From positions 1 to 20,036 of the forward strand of contig JAENRP010000538.1 in assembly GCA_024741835.1 (NCBI GenBank): a DNA stretch of 20,036 nt. The letters run 5' to 3'. Origin of the DNA: Diplocarpon mali. Taxonomy: Eukaryota; Ascomycota; Leotiomycetes; Helotiales; Drepanopezizaceae. The notes below the pieces were generated by a model. It searched no databases. It worked only from the letters and a program-made list of their open reading frames with translations, and had not been told where the DNA came from. The translations under genes and the position numbers were made by a program. Below are positions 1 through 9,300 of this stretch, one piece after another (the stretch's first letter is position 1; the number at the start of each line of letters is the position of its first letter).

Positions 1-1442
1 AGATTAATACTTAAGCTAAGTATAAGAAGAACATTTTGTAAAAGGAAAGAAACGCTAGCGATATTCATTTCTACTATACCTATTGAGTTTATATATAACC
101 TTCTACTATTAACCTTAATAAAGCGCCTTTTTATTTTAATAAGTAGGCCTTTAAATAAGTAGGATTTATTAATTATATATATTATATAATTAGTATTACT
201 ATACTAATTGGATTTAAGGATCTTATAAAGATCGGCTTTTAAGATATAGGCATCTTTATTATAATTATTATCTAAATTATTAAAAGTAGATTTAAGTTCA
301 AATGACCTACTATTATTATTAAAGGTATTTGCTAAAGTTCTAATTAAATAGCCTTTTCCTTTGCCTTTTCTTAATAGTTGCAGCCTTTAGCAAGATAAGG
401 GCAGTTTGCTTCTTAACTTCTGCTTTAATTACTTCTTAATATTAAAGCTAGTAACTATATTAATCAGTTGCCTTTTAACTTTACAATTAGTAATATTATA
501 AGTATTATTATAGAAGTAGTATCCTTAATAAGCTTAAGGGCTTATCCTACGCTCCTTCCTCTTCTTAGGCTTATTATTACCTTATAATATAGTATTTGCC
601 GATTTAGAGCATCCTTTAAGGTCTTACTTAATATTTCAAAAGAGGTTGATCTTCTTATAAATCTTAAGGTTGGGTTAGATAAGAAGAGATTATTTCGCAA
701 TAGCGAACTTAAGAAGGAGGCTATTAAGTAGGAAATTAAAAAGCTAAGTTTCTTTAAAAGTCATAGCTATCTTAGGATCTATAGCTCTTACTCTCCTTCT
801 TACTTTATATAATATAAATTAAGTAGAGTTTATATTTATATTTATATCCTTATTATCTTTATCTTTTTTATACTAAAATGAAGTAATCTACTATAGTAGA
901 TGCTAAGTATTAAAGGCAGTTGTATAAGAGTATTTTACCTTTAAAGTATCCTATCTTATCTTTGCATTATTATAAACTCGAATAAAATCTCAGTCTTTAT
1001 CACTTAAACCTCTATTGATCTTAAGCTTGCATTTAGCTAAGGCTAGCTTATACTCCTCCTTTTCTATATTTAAAATCTGCCTTTAGGATTCTCGATTATT
1101 ATTTACTAAAGCTCTTAAGCTAAGCTTATTTAATATATCTAGTAAATCCTTAGCAGTTATATTAGCTATTAAAGTAGAAGTAGACGAATTAGTAAAAGGA
1201 ATATAAGGGGCTATTCTTACATATTTAATAAGTGTCTTTTAAATTGCTATTTCAATGCCTTTGCTCTTAAAGTAAAGCTTTAAATCGTTAAACTATTATT
1301 ACTAGTTCTTTTAAAAGAGTTAGAGGTCTTTAGGTCTAGTATTTCAATCGGAATCGGAAGCTATTGCTATTTCAAATAGAATTGCGTTTAAAATCAAATA
1401 AATTAAATAGTTAAAGGCACTCCTCCTATCGAAAAGAGATAA
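1..1442 (-). pseudogene. Degenerate Ty1/copia gag and protease start (element M1), open at left edge
   Basis: Reading the minus strand in one frame gives a gag-like protein that continues into a copia protease-like segment. Recognisable pieces, in order, are: FNDLKLYFKSKG, a typical gag N-terminal segment, near 1270; a Lys-rich helical stretch with YNNAKIR near 1000; DPKIAMTF and LLLKFAIAK near 690-780; a basic stretch NKPKKRKERR followed by a damaged zinc knuckle ending NITNCKVKRQL near 480-560; and, past 206, a protease-like tail (SFLLQNVLLILSLSINL) at the window start. The Cys and His of the knuckle mostly read Tyr, as TGC-to-TAC and CAC-to-TAC changes would give. About 28 in-frame stops are present, nearly all TAA or TAG with about three TGA, and no frameshift is needed over about 480 codons. 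Pol must lie to the left of the window. In life Gag would form cytoplasmic virus-like particles. The copia assignment is by motif; the exact gag start is not visible. Confidence 0.72.
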
Positions 1443-1471
1443 TTAAATAGTAGGTATTATAAAAGTATTAA

Positions 1472-1656
1472 ATAAGGAGGAAGTCCTCTTATCGAAAAGG
1501 GTTTTTAAGCTATAACACAGGGAATTATACCTCTTATAAAATATAGTAAAGTAAGGAATCATACCTCTTATAGTACCAAAGGGGTTATAGAGCAAGGAAT
1601 TACACCTCTTGCAATATAGGTTGGCTAAATAGGGAATCATACCTCCTATTTGCCAA
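1472..1656 (-). repeat. Array of five short hairpins with a shared 11-nt loop, in the M1 leader
   Basis: Five units each have an 11-nt loop flanked by complementary arms. Loops lie at 1477-1487, 1522-1532, 1556-1566, 1597-1607 and 1634-1644. On the plus strand four loops read GAATYAYACCT and the first reads GAGGAAGTCCT. The arms differ between units but pair: ATAAG/CTTAT, a partly decayed ACAGG/CTTAT, GTAAG/CTTAT (last pair G-T), GCAAG/CTTGC and AAATAGG/CCTATTT. The last extends to TTGGC/GCCAA with one bulged T, giving a 12-bp stem. Loop-to-loop spacing is 45, 34, 41 and 37 nt, so the units are not in one codon register, although 1443-1640 happens to be open on the minus strand and is in frame with M1 gag. 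The array sits just upstream of gag, where a retroelement carries its RNA leader. A structured-RNA role such as packaging or dimerisation is inference; a decaying minisatellite is the alternative. Confidence 0.68.
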
Positions 1657-1871
1657 TTGCTCGCCTCTTACTATAAGTCTCATTCAATTTCCTACTAATA
1701 GTTGCGGCGCAAGTGCTTTCTAAAGGAAGTTAATAATCTATTATTAGTCTATCTAAGGCTTATAACCTATTAAGCTTAAGTAAGTTGGCGCAGTAGGTAA
1801 AGGAGGCTTCTAAAGGTCGATAGTCGATATATTAGTAAGAGTTAAGGAAGGAAGGTTACCCCTTTCTTCCC
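1657..1871. other. Non-coding stretch between the hairpin array and the inverted repeat
   Basis: No recognisable gene. On the minus strand this should hold the end of the M1 5' LTR and the primer-binding region, but I cannot place either boundary because no second M1 LTR is in the window. It contains the 25-bp motif at 1774-1798 that recurs at 2886-2910. Confidence 0.4.
1774..1798 (+). repeat. 25-bp direct repeat, copy 1
   Basis: The sequence starts GCTTAAGTAAGTTGGCGCAG and ends TAGGT. It matches 2886-2910 at 23 of 25 positions in the same orientation, and both differences are transitions. It retains CG dinucleotides and a CA in an otherwise AT-rich context. Confidence 0.7.
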
Positions 1872-1968
1872 TATAGCTATATATATGTCAATATCCTACT
1901 AACTAAGCAGTAGGGTCATATGATAATATATCGGAGTAATAGCTGTATCACCCATCTCAATATCTCTA
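1872..1968 (-). repeat. 97-bp inverted repeat, left arm
   Basis: The reverse complement of this stretch aligns without gaps to 2781-2877, with about 14 differences of which about 12 are transitions (roughly 86% identity). The shared core includes ATATATTATCATATGACCCT. The arms are about 0.8 kb apart and enclose the LTR at 2090-2265. They are best read as two copies of one LTR fragment in opposite orientation, probably the M1 family LTR, since the left arm lies where the M1 5' LTR should be. A TATATATAG run could be its promoter. A DNA-transposon terminal inverted repeat is possible, but no transposase is seen between the arms. Confidence 0.75.
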
Positions 1969-2089
1969 GGTATATATCACGGTTATATTATAGTTGCGAC
2001 AGAAGTACGAGACTATCGGAACTATTAGAGTACCTGCGATAGAAATAGTAGTATAAACTGAGATAAAACCGATTAGTATAAGAGATATG

Positions 2090-2265
2090 TGAAATATAAG
2101 GGCTGGCCGATATGGTAAAGAGAGTAAGGTAGTATTGAGTAGTAAGTAATAGTAGTAGTTATTGGAGAACTTGGAGACTTAGGAGGCTTGATTCCTAACT
2201 ATAGGAGCAAAGCAATCTATATATACAAAATATCTTGAGCTTCTAGAACCTTCTAGTATATTGGA
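2090..2265 (+). repeat. Well-preserved probable LTR, copy 1
   Basis: This 176-bp segment recurs at 19862-20036 with about 96% identity. The differences are a few substitutions, one 2-bp and one 3-bp indel. The match starts abruptly at TGAAATAT in both copies and the sequence to its left is unrelated, so the 5' boundary is precise and begins with the TG expected of an LTR. A TATATATAC promoter-like run lies near 2219. Unlike its surroundings it keeps several CA dinucleotides (GAGCAAAGCAATC), so it has escaped most RIP. Its 3' end is not defined because the other copy is cut at the window edge, and homology may continue past 2265. The + orientation rests on the TATA run and is tentative. Confidence 0.65.
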
Positions 2266-2335
2266 GTTATACTAGATTATAAATCNATATAGGTATACGT
2301 AATGCAATACGTAATCCTTTGATTTGTAATATAGT
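2266..2335. other. Sequence downstream of LTR copy 1, with one ambiguous base
   Basis: This may still be LTR. It contains the only ambiguous base (N) in the window at 2286, a sign of low read support or collapsed repeats there. No gene is visible. Confidence 0.4.
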
Positions 2336-2515
2336 TTTAGCTAAACTTAGTACTATAAGTCATAGCTAAATATAGAACTATGACTTATAGCTAGGATATA
2401 GAGTTCATAGCTAAATTTAGTATAGCTATGATTTCTAATCCAACTTAGCTAGTATAGCTACTCCACCTTAGCTATTCCTACTTAGCTAGTATAGCTATGA
2501 TTCTATATTCAATAA
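2336..2515. repeat. TAGCTA-rich repeat cluster with a perfect 13-bp inverted repeat
   Basis: The words TAGCTA, CATAGCTAAAT and CTTAGCTAGTATAGCTA recur about ten times over 180 bp in an irregular array. Embedded in it, CTATAAGTCATAG (2353-2365) is perfectly complementary to CTATGACTTATAG (2378-2390) across a 12-nt spacer. No coding potential or known family is recognised. Confidence 0.6.
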
Positions 2516-2780
2516 GATATGCCGTACCTTCCTTTAAATAGAGATTGAAGAAGGCATATTTAAAGAGAGGCTTTTTACTTTATACTTACTCTTTCTTTAG
2601 CTTTGAATTTTATATGATTAAGTAGCCTTGATCTTAATGATTTTATTAACTTATGCCTTACTTCTGCTATTATATAATTTAAAGCTTATACCCCCTTTGG
2701 CCTTATATGGCGATATAATATACTTAATAAAGGACTAGTACCCCTTTAAAGACTATTCTTTTAACCGACTTTTATAATAT
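2516..2780. other. AT-rich stretch without a recognisable gene
   Basis: One plus-strand frame here shows moderately spaced stops, but it matches no protein family I know, and stop spacing is uninformative at this base composition. Treated as unassigned transposon debris. Confidence 0.4.
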
Positions 2781-2877
2781 TTAAAGTATTAAGATAGGTG
2801 ATATAGCTATCACTCTGATATATTATCATATGACCCTATTGCTTAATCAGTAGGATATTAATATATATATAGCTTTA
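2781..2877 (+). repeat. 97-bp inverted repeat, right arm
   Basis: This is the opposite-strand partner of 1872-1968. The motif at 2886-2910 follows 8 bp after this arm. Near the left arm the same motif lies about 70 bp away and points the other way relative to the arm, so the two loci are not a simple inversion of each other. Confidence 0.75.
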
Positions 2878-2885
2878 AGTATTGA

Positions 2886-2910
2886 GCTTAAGTGAGTCGG
2901 CGCAGTAGGT
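2886..2910 (+). repeat. 25-bp direct repeat, copy 2
   Basis: It starts GCTTAAGTGAGTCGGCGCAG and matches 1774-1798 with two transitions. It is followed by TTGTAACAGCTGTACCCCCA, a short island that still has several CA dinucleotides. Confidence 0.7.
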
Positions 2911-3711
2911 TGTAACAGCTGTACCCCCAACTGGTGCAATTACCTAGGAGTACGGCGTTTTAAGGTTTACAATCTCGATTTGATATAAGGTTATTTCGAA
3001 TCGACCCTAAAGGTGCAAAAGGATATTCTTATATAATATTATATAAATGGGCAAAGAGCCTTGAGCTATTATATATATAAAGGAGAAGGGCTCTCTTATA
3101 GAAAGGGTTCTCTAACTTCTTTATTTCTTTTATATTAAACCTATAGAATATGCCTTTTATACTACTTCTTACTACTATACTTAATCTTACACTTTAGCGG
3201 TTTTATATTATTATATTAAATAAAGAAGTTCATCTTTGCTAAGGACGGCTTTTAATAATATCCTACCCTTTCTAAAGATCGATTCGCGGTTATTTCGACT
3301 TTCGATAGAGTTAGGATCCTAAAGATCTTTTAAATAAACTAAGAGCTTAAGTGTAGCTTATTAACTAGTATAATTGAAGAACGCTTTCATTAGCTGGATT
3401 TTCTCAACTACTCCTTTTGTAGAAGTGCTATAGGCAGAAGTTAAGAGAGCATTATACTATTAGAACCCTTTTTCTATAAAAACCCTTTTTAATTAAATTA
3501 ATATCGAAATCAAAATCGGTAAAATGAATTCCCTATTAATCGGAAGTTAGTAAATATAGAATGTCTCCGGTTTATTTAGGGAAGCTGCTTTTATAAGGAG
3601 CACCCCTACCCTAGCCCTTAGGGCCGGACCTTCCTCTACCGCTAAGGGCAAGGGACGATAATGCTATAACTAAGTTAATTAAGATAATTAAGACTTTTCG
3701 AACTTAAATGT
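2911..3711. other. AT-rich stretch without a recognisable gene
   Basis: No protein match is visible in any frame. In particular I find no upstream half of the P1 RNase H, which would be expected here if M2 had simply inserted into P1. Weak structure only: AGAGCC/GGCTCT arms near 3057 and 3091, and a GC-rich hairpin at 3614-3649. Confidence 0.45.
3614..3649. repeat. GC-rich 8-bp inverted repeat
   Basis: GCCCTTAG (3614-3621) pairs perfectly with CTAAGGGC (3642-3649) across 20 nt. It lies in a locally GC-rich patch just outside the M2 3' LTR. The AAGGGCAAGGG word at its right edge recurs in reverse complement near 11610. Function unknown; it may belong to an older LTR. Confidence 0.5.
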
Positions 3712-3880
3712 TGTCGTGCTGTATTTAGAGGTGGATTCCTAGTGGTGGCAGAAGCTTGTAAAATTCTACTTTAACTATATATCTGAGCTCCCTTTATAGA
3801 AGTGCTCCGTGGCCACTTTAGGAGTATATTATATAAGCTAGTCCTTAGAGGCCTTAGCGCCTGAGGCTCCTTATAGCGCA
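3712..3880 (-). repeat. M2 3' LTR
   Basis: This 169-bp LTR on the plus strand begins TGTCGTGCTG and ends GCGCA, giving the canonical TG...CA termini. It aligns end to end and without gaps with 10729-10897. The minus-strand sequence just upstream (3881-3891) reads AAGGGGTGTAT, a plausible polypurine tract for plus-strand DNA priming. Of the two copies this one has kept more G and C, for example TGTCGTGCTG against TATTATACTA at the same edge. Confidence 0.8.
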
Positions 3881-5189
3881 ATACACCCCTTAGGTAAGAA
3901 GTAGCTCCTAGCTAGGCTTAGCTATAAATAGCGCTAGATCTAGTATATAAAACTCCTTTATTATACTCCTTAGCTTTTAGAATAATGAAAATTGCTTAAT
4001 AAAGCTGTAATAAATGAAAGAGGAAGCGTAGTTTTAAGTGCTTCCTTTATAGAATAGAAGCTAAATCAAGTGATAAAGGAAAGTCAATAAAGGTAGCGCG
4101 CCTATAAAAGTATGCGTTTTTCCCTTATAAAGCTTTCCTTCCTTATACTTCTTTAAATAATTACTTTAAAATATAAAGAATAGTAATAATAACTCTAAGG
4201 AGCGCCTTACTAGGGCTACTACTATACGCTTTCTGATTATGCTCCCTTACTCCTGCTAATAGACTTATAGCAAAGTCGTTATACTTGAATGCAGCTTAGA
4301 GCTTCTTAGCGCAGTAGATAGTAAGATAATAACGCGCTTAAGACATTTGATATAATAATACCTTTAAGAGGAAGCGCGCCTTCCCCCCTCCCCGCCACCC
4401 CTTAGGCCGTAGTTCCTTAAACACCGGCGGTCCCCTTTAAAGCTCCCTCTTCCTGCCGCAAGCTAGAGCAGGGGCTGATAAGGAATATATTATATAAGGG
4501 GTGCGTTCGGAGCTCGTTAGCTAGTAAGTCGGCCGGCGTATACTTTAATAGTATAATAGGAGTACATTGCTTTCGTTATGCAAAAGGAGGCCACGCGTGC
4601 TAAAAGCTTCTTATCAGCGCCTTAAAGGTATAGGAAGATTATATATTCTTATTAAAGGAGAACGATAGTAACGCCGCAGTACGTTCTTAAGCTCCCTTTA
4701 AGTGGTTTGCTACTAATAAGCAATTTAAAGCCTTGCCGCTATTAAGAAGAAGGTAAGAGTAGAGCTTTAGAAAGCGCGCTATAGAAAGATAGAAAAGGTA
4801 GTATTATCAAAGGGTACGTTAATTATAAGCTTTCTTATACTATAGCTAATAGCTTCCTAGAACCAATTGGTCAAGAGCTCCTACTACCGCCGATTATAGC
4901 ACCTCTTAGCCTCGCCGCCCGCCTCGCAAAGGCTTTTGAGGCTCCTGCCCTTGCGGCTGCTCCTATTATTACTCCCTAGGCTGCTCCTAGGGCTATACCG
5001 CTAGAGGAGTCTATTACTTTTCGATAAGGACGCGCCCTTATATTATTTGCAAAGCTGCTAAAGGTTTTAATTATCTAAGGGAGTTAGTTTTAAGCCTCCT
5101 TATATATTAATATAAGGAAAATTGAACCCTATCTTACGCTTCCTTCTTATTTGCTATTATAAAAGAGATATAAAAGGATTATAGAGCAT
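3881..5189 (-). other. 1.3-kb region between M2 pol and 3' LTR, no recognised gene
   Basis: Copia elements normally have little sequence between the end of RNase H and the 3' LTR; here there are about 1.3 kb. Two minus-strand frames are somewhat poor in stops, but neither shows a family I recognise. The stretch 4375-4440 is rich in C-runs (CCTTCCCCCCTCCCCGCC), and 4905-4990 is also GC-rich. Runs of C without a following A would be spared by RIP. It could be a captured host fragment, a decayed extra ORF or a long 3' untranslated region; I cannot tell which. Confidence 0.5.
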
Positions 5190-8100
5190 TTAAAATACTA
5201 GCTTCTCGATTAGACCTCTTGCGTCTTAAAGGTTTAAAAGCTTAATAAAGCTCTTGAACTTTTATCGAAGAAGGTTTTTAATAAGGCTATTAGCGTATAT
5301 ATCCTTAGTAAGGAGATAAGCCACTTAAAAGCTCCCCTTTTAATACTCCTATTATAGCTATATATTATATATATTAATATATTAGAGCTTTATAGAAATC
5401 CTTTAAGAGTCTCTTATAATAAGCCGTATTATCTATTGACTATTGCAAAATATAGACTATAGAGCTTCTACCTTAAGCTCTATTTCCTTAAAGAACCTCT
5501 TTAAAGCTATCATCTCCTTTGCTATATAAGTTACTCTTAAGAGCTCAGCCTCTATAATAGAAGTAGTAACTATAGGTTGCTTTAAAGCTTTCCAAATGAT
5601 TACTCCTTTAAATAGGAATATAATAAAACCGTAAAAGGAGCGCCTTATCTCTGGATCATTTGCGAAAGAAGTATCTAACAATACTATTAAGTTATTTAAT
5701 CTACTAAATCGACTATAAGTGATTCTTAAGAAGCGTATATTAAAAAGGTAGCGAATTATCTAATTAATAGCTTTAAGGTATTAAGAGCTTGGATTTATAT
5801 AGAAATAAGATAATTAAGCGATTGCAAATGCTATATTAGGGCGTAGTATAATAGCTATATATAAGGCAGAGCCTACTTTTTCCTAGAACTCCTTAATTCT
5901 TAAGTAGAGAGCTGTTTTATAGTTCTTTTTAAGTTTAAAGTAAGGGAGCAGCGTACTAAGGAAACGCCTTATATTTAGGCCGAACCTCTTCGCCATCTTC
6001 TTAATATAAGTATTATAAAGCAGAGTAATTATACCCTGCTTCCTATCTTAAGAGACTCTTACCCTTAAGAACCACTTAATATCTCTTATAGCTATTAATT
6101 TATATGCTTCGCGCAGTCCTTCTATAGTCTTCTAAGCTTCTTCTATATAAGAGTAATAATATATTACTTATATATCGTTAATATAGAAGGCTATAAATAC
6201 AGTCCTATCCTTATTAACAAATATATAAGGCTCCTTATTAAAAGGGGCAAGCTTTAAAGACTTTAGAGTATTAGTGAAATCCCTATACTAAAGCGCTAGG
6301 GAGTCTCGAAGGCTATATAAGGCGCGATCGAGCTTTATTACCTTATCTTTCTACTTTTAACCATTTGATAAGAAGCAAACAACTGGCGCGCTCTAAGGGT
6401 CTCTCTTAGCATTTATAAAGGCATTAATAACGTCGAACTATTAAAGCTCTATATCGAATTTAGCGGCTATCGCTATTATAACCTTAAAAGATCTTAATGC
6501 GAGCGTTATAGTATAGGTAGAGAAAATAGAAGCTTCCTTTTGAAGATCTTCTCTTACTACTATTCTTAACTTAAAGCGGCTAATCTCCTTAAAGGAGCTT
6601 AGCTTATAGTTAAAGACCTACTTTAATAGTATAGGCCTTATAGTAGCCTCGCTTCTATCAATCACTCTTTAGCAATTGCGCGCTTTTAAGTTCCTAATCT
6701 CAATTCTAGCTCCCTCTTTAAATTGCTTTCCGAAAGGGTGATTTGCAAGCTCTTTCTAATAAGTTAGCACTTTAGGAAGCTTATCTTAAATTGGAATTAG
6801 AAGGGTAGAGTTTCCTTTAAAGCTTCTAGATTAAGTTGCTATAGCAATAATATAGTATACTATTTTATACTCTTCTCTATTAGTTCTCGCAGGCTCTTAA
6901 CTTAGTTAGTAAATTAATATAAAGCTATTTACCTACTTTAACTAATATATTTTAAGTTCTTTAAAGGCTAGTAGAAGATCCTTAATATATATTGCGTATA
7001 TAGCATTCCCGCTTCCTCTTCTCCTTTTCGACCTATAAAGTAGTATAGGTACTATTTCCTACTCCTTATTAGGCTTCTTGCGTTTTCGAAAGGCCTTTAT
7101 ATTAAGTACTTTAGGCTAAGCTTCTATTAGTTTTAAAGAACTCCCTCCTTTGGTATTATCCTTAAGAGCTTCTATATCTTAGCGTAGCTTCCGATTGATC
7201 GGTGCTTCTAATAAGAGCTAGCGTGCTTCTTTATTAGTTGCCTATAGTAGAACTTCTAATAATTAAAGGGCTTGCTTTTGCCCTTGCGATTGCTTAGTCT
7301 ATATAGCAATTAAAGGCCTGGTATTATACTCCTTAGCGGAACTGGCATTTATAATATCGCTTTCGACGCTCCTTTTAACTATTGACAGTTATCTTAAAGC
7401 GTCTAACCCTTTGCTATTAGGCAGCTGCTCTTAAGTAGCTAAAGTAGAAATGCTATAAGTAGCCTTATAAGGGACAATAGCCTTTGATAGATCTGAGCTT
7501 AAAGCTTCTATTAGTATAAGATTAATAGGCTTACCCCTTATTAGGTTATCTATAGGCTGCTTATCTAAAGCTTCTTCTACATTTTTAATAATTAACTTAG
7601 CGTCTTAAGCTTCCTCCTCCTTCTCTTTAATCATTTGTACAATCTCCTTAATAATTGAAAGCAGGTGGCTAGCCACCTTTTTATACTCCTTAAAGTAGAA
7701 TTTGGACTTATCGAACTTAACGTTTTAAGAGATTATAACCTTTTAAAGCTTAGGCACTTAGATCCTATATATATTAATAGTATAATAACTAATTAGGTAT
7801 TTAATATACCTTTATAGTATAGTTTTAAAAGCTTTCTTATTCTTTAAAGCTTCCCTTTCCTTTGCTAATAGGTATACGCGCGCTTTATACGCTTTTATAC
7901 TCCCCTATTCTAGTCTTAAATCGGTAGTAAGCTTTATAGTAATCTACGGATTATACTACTTAAAGTATTATTTAAATTAAAGCTAAAGTACCTTATTTAG
8001 ACTCTTCTATCCTTTGCACTTTAATAGGCCGATATTATAAAAGTATATTGCTACTAATACGGCTTTAGGCCATAGGTACTTTAGGAGGTTAGTAGAGATT

Positions 8101-9300
8101 AGTATAGTAAGTGCCTTTTTAATAATCTCTACTCCTACTCTTTCGAAAGCTCTATTTGATTTATAAGTATAAGATAAAGTGACTTCTACCTTTATACCTT
8201 TAGCTTTATACTACTTTTTATATTTTAATACTCCTTATAAAGGGAATACTAAGGTATTATTATCGCTCCTTAGAATATATAGGGAAAGGTAGTAATAGCG
8301 CTTTACTTATACTTTAAAAGATTAAAGAGCTTTTAGAACTAGTATTAGGGACTTATAGAATAGAGTAAATCTAAATAACTTCTTACTAAATTTATCCTTA
8401 ATTAGGAAAAGCTAGCTTTTTAAAGAGAGGCTTGACGTACTATAGTTAAATAGGTCTTAAGAGCACTTAAAGAATAGTCTTAAAGCCTTAAAATCTGACT
8501 CTCTTTTAAAAGGCTTTTGCTTAGCTTTTGCCTAAGCGTAAGCTTTATAATTGATTTATAACTTCCCTTTAATCTTTACCCCCTTTACATTTAATATAAG
8601 CTTCTTAAGCGCCTTTGCTTTTAGATAGCCTGATTAAAGGTGCTAAATATCTACTGAATCGTTCTTAGCTCTTAAGAATACGCTACTCTTTAGGGGTTTA
8701 TATTAGCTTCGCAGACGTTATTATAAAGTAGGAAAGGCTAGGTAAGTTGGTTAAGTATAATATAGCGAGTTAAGAGTATTATAAAGGTTAATAGGCTTAT
8801 ATTTAAATATTATAACGTTCGACCTACACTTTAGCTACTTTACAACTATATTATTATCTACTATACCCCTTTAAAGCGTTACGTCTAAGCCTATATACTA
8901 TACCCTAGCCTTTTTTAAAAGAGGCTTTAAGATAATATTAATATTAAACCTATTTATAAGTGCTATATTCCTAAGCTTTAAGTCTCTTCTATTAATAAGA
9001 ACCCCTTTTATTAGACGTATACCCCTCCCTCTTATTAGCAGACTTGAGCTCCTTACCTTTATATAGTCCTAAGGATATGCGATTTTCAATAATCTAGGAA
9101 TTAGAAGCTCCTCTTAATTAATAAGGTGCGTCGCAGCGCAGTTATCGAGTAGGGTTATATTTAAAAGAGCGTAAGGAGCTCTAAGGGTAGAGTATATTCT
9201 TAAGGTAAAGTCTTTAAAGAGAGTTAGATCTAAAAGGGCGGCTATAATCTTAGATTTACTACTTTTTAAAACTTTAGTAAATATTCTTTCTTTAAATTAA
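5190..9300 (-). pseudogene. M2 pol: protease, integrase, reverse transcriptase, RNase H (RIP-inactivated)
   Basis: In life this polyprotein would cleave Gag-Pol, copy the RNA and integrate the cDNA. Minus-strand domains in order: protease with LDNCAATHL (codons at 9123-9146, in place of the usual DSGA); GAG-pre-integrase ending NYKAYA.AKAKQ near 8540; integrase core with LFLIKDKFSKKLFRF, LRSDNNTLV and the KSNRAFERVG motif near 8150; reverse transcriptase with FDVINAFINAKRD and KLDRALYSLRDS near 6300-6450; the RT active-site segment AFYINDI at about 6172-6195, where YVDD has become YIND; IGSLLY-like GSALYIAI; and RNase H at 5457-5681, the only sizeable open segment (GFIIFLFKG, SIIEAE). The C-terminus AYLLTKDIYAN...FKSFIKLLNL ends near 5190-5240. 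Protease, RNase H and the last stop share one codon register, so damage is substitutions, not indels. The first RT aspartate is lost through a G-to-A change. Confidence 0.85.

Noticed and set aside
1443..1640. 65-codon open frame with repeated R-x-N-S-L-like words
   Set aside because: It is in frame with M1 gag, but the underlying repeat units are spaced 34, 41 and 37 nt, so they shift codon register. The repeated words come from the hairpin loops, and coding is not the better explanation.
1472..1656. CRISPR-like array
   Set aside because: The repeats are hairpins with variable stems and irregular 34-45-nt spacing, there are no cas genes, and the context is a eukaryotic retroelement.
2985..3010. 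TTCGAATCGA resembling a tRNA T-loop
   Set aside because: No acceptor stem, anticodon arm or D-loop can be fitted around it.
2516..3060. Hydrophobic plus-strand frame crossing the inverted repeat arm
   Set aside because: Stop density is about what this base composition gives, no family is recognised, and it runs through repeat sequence unrelated to a gene.
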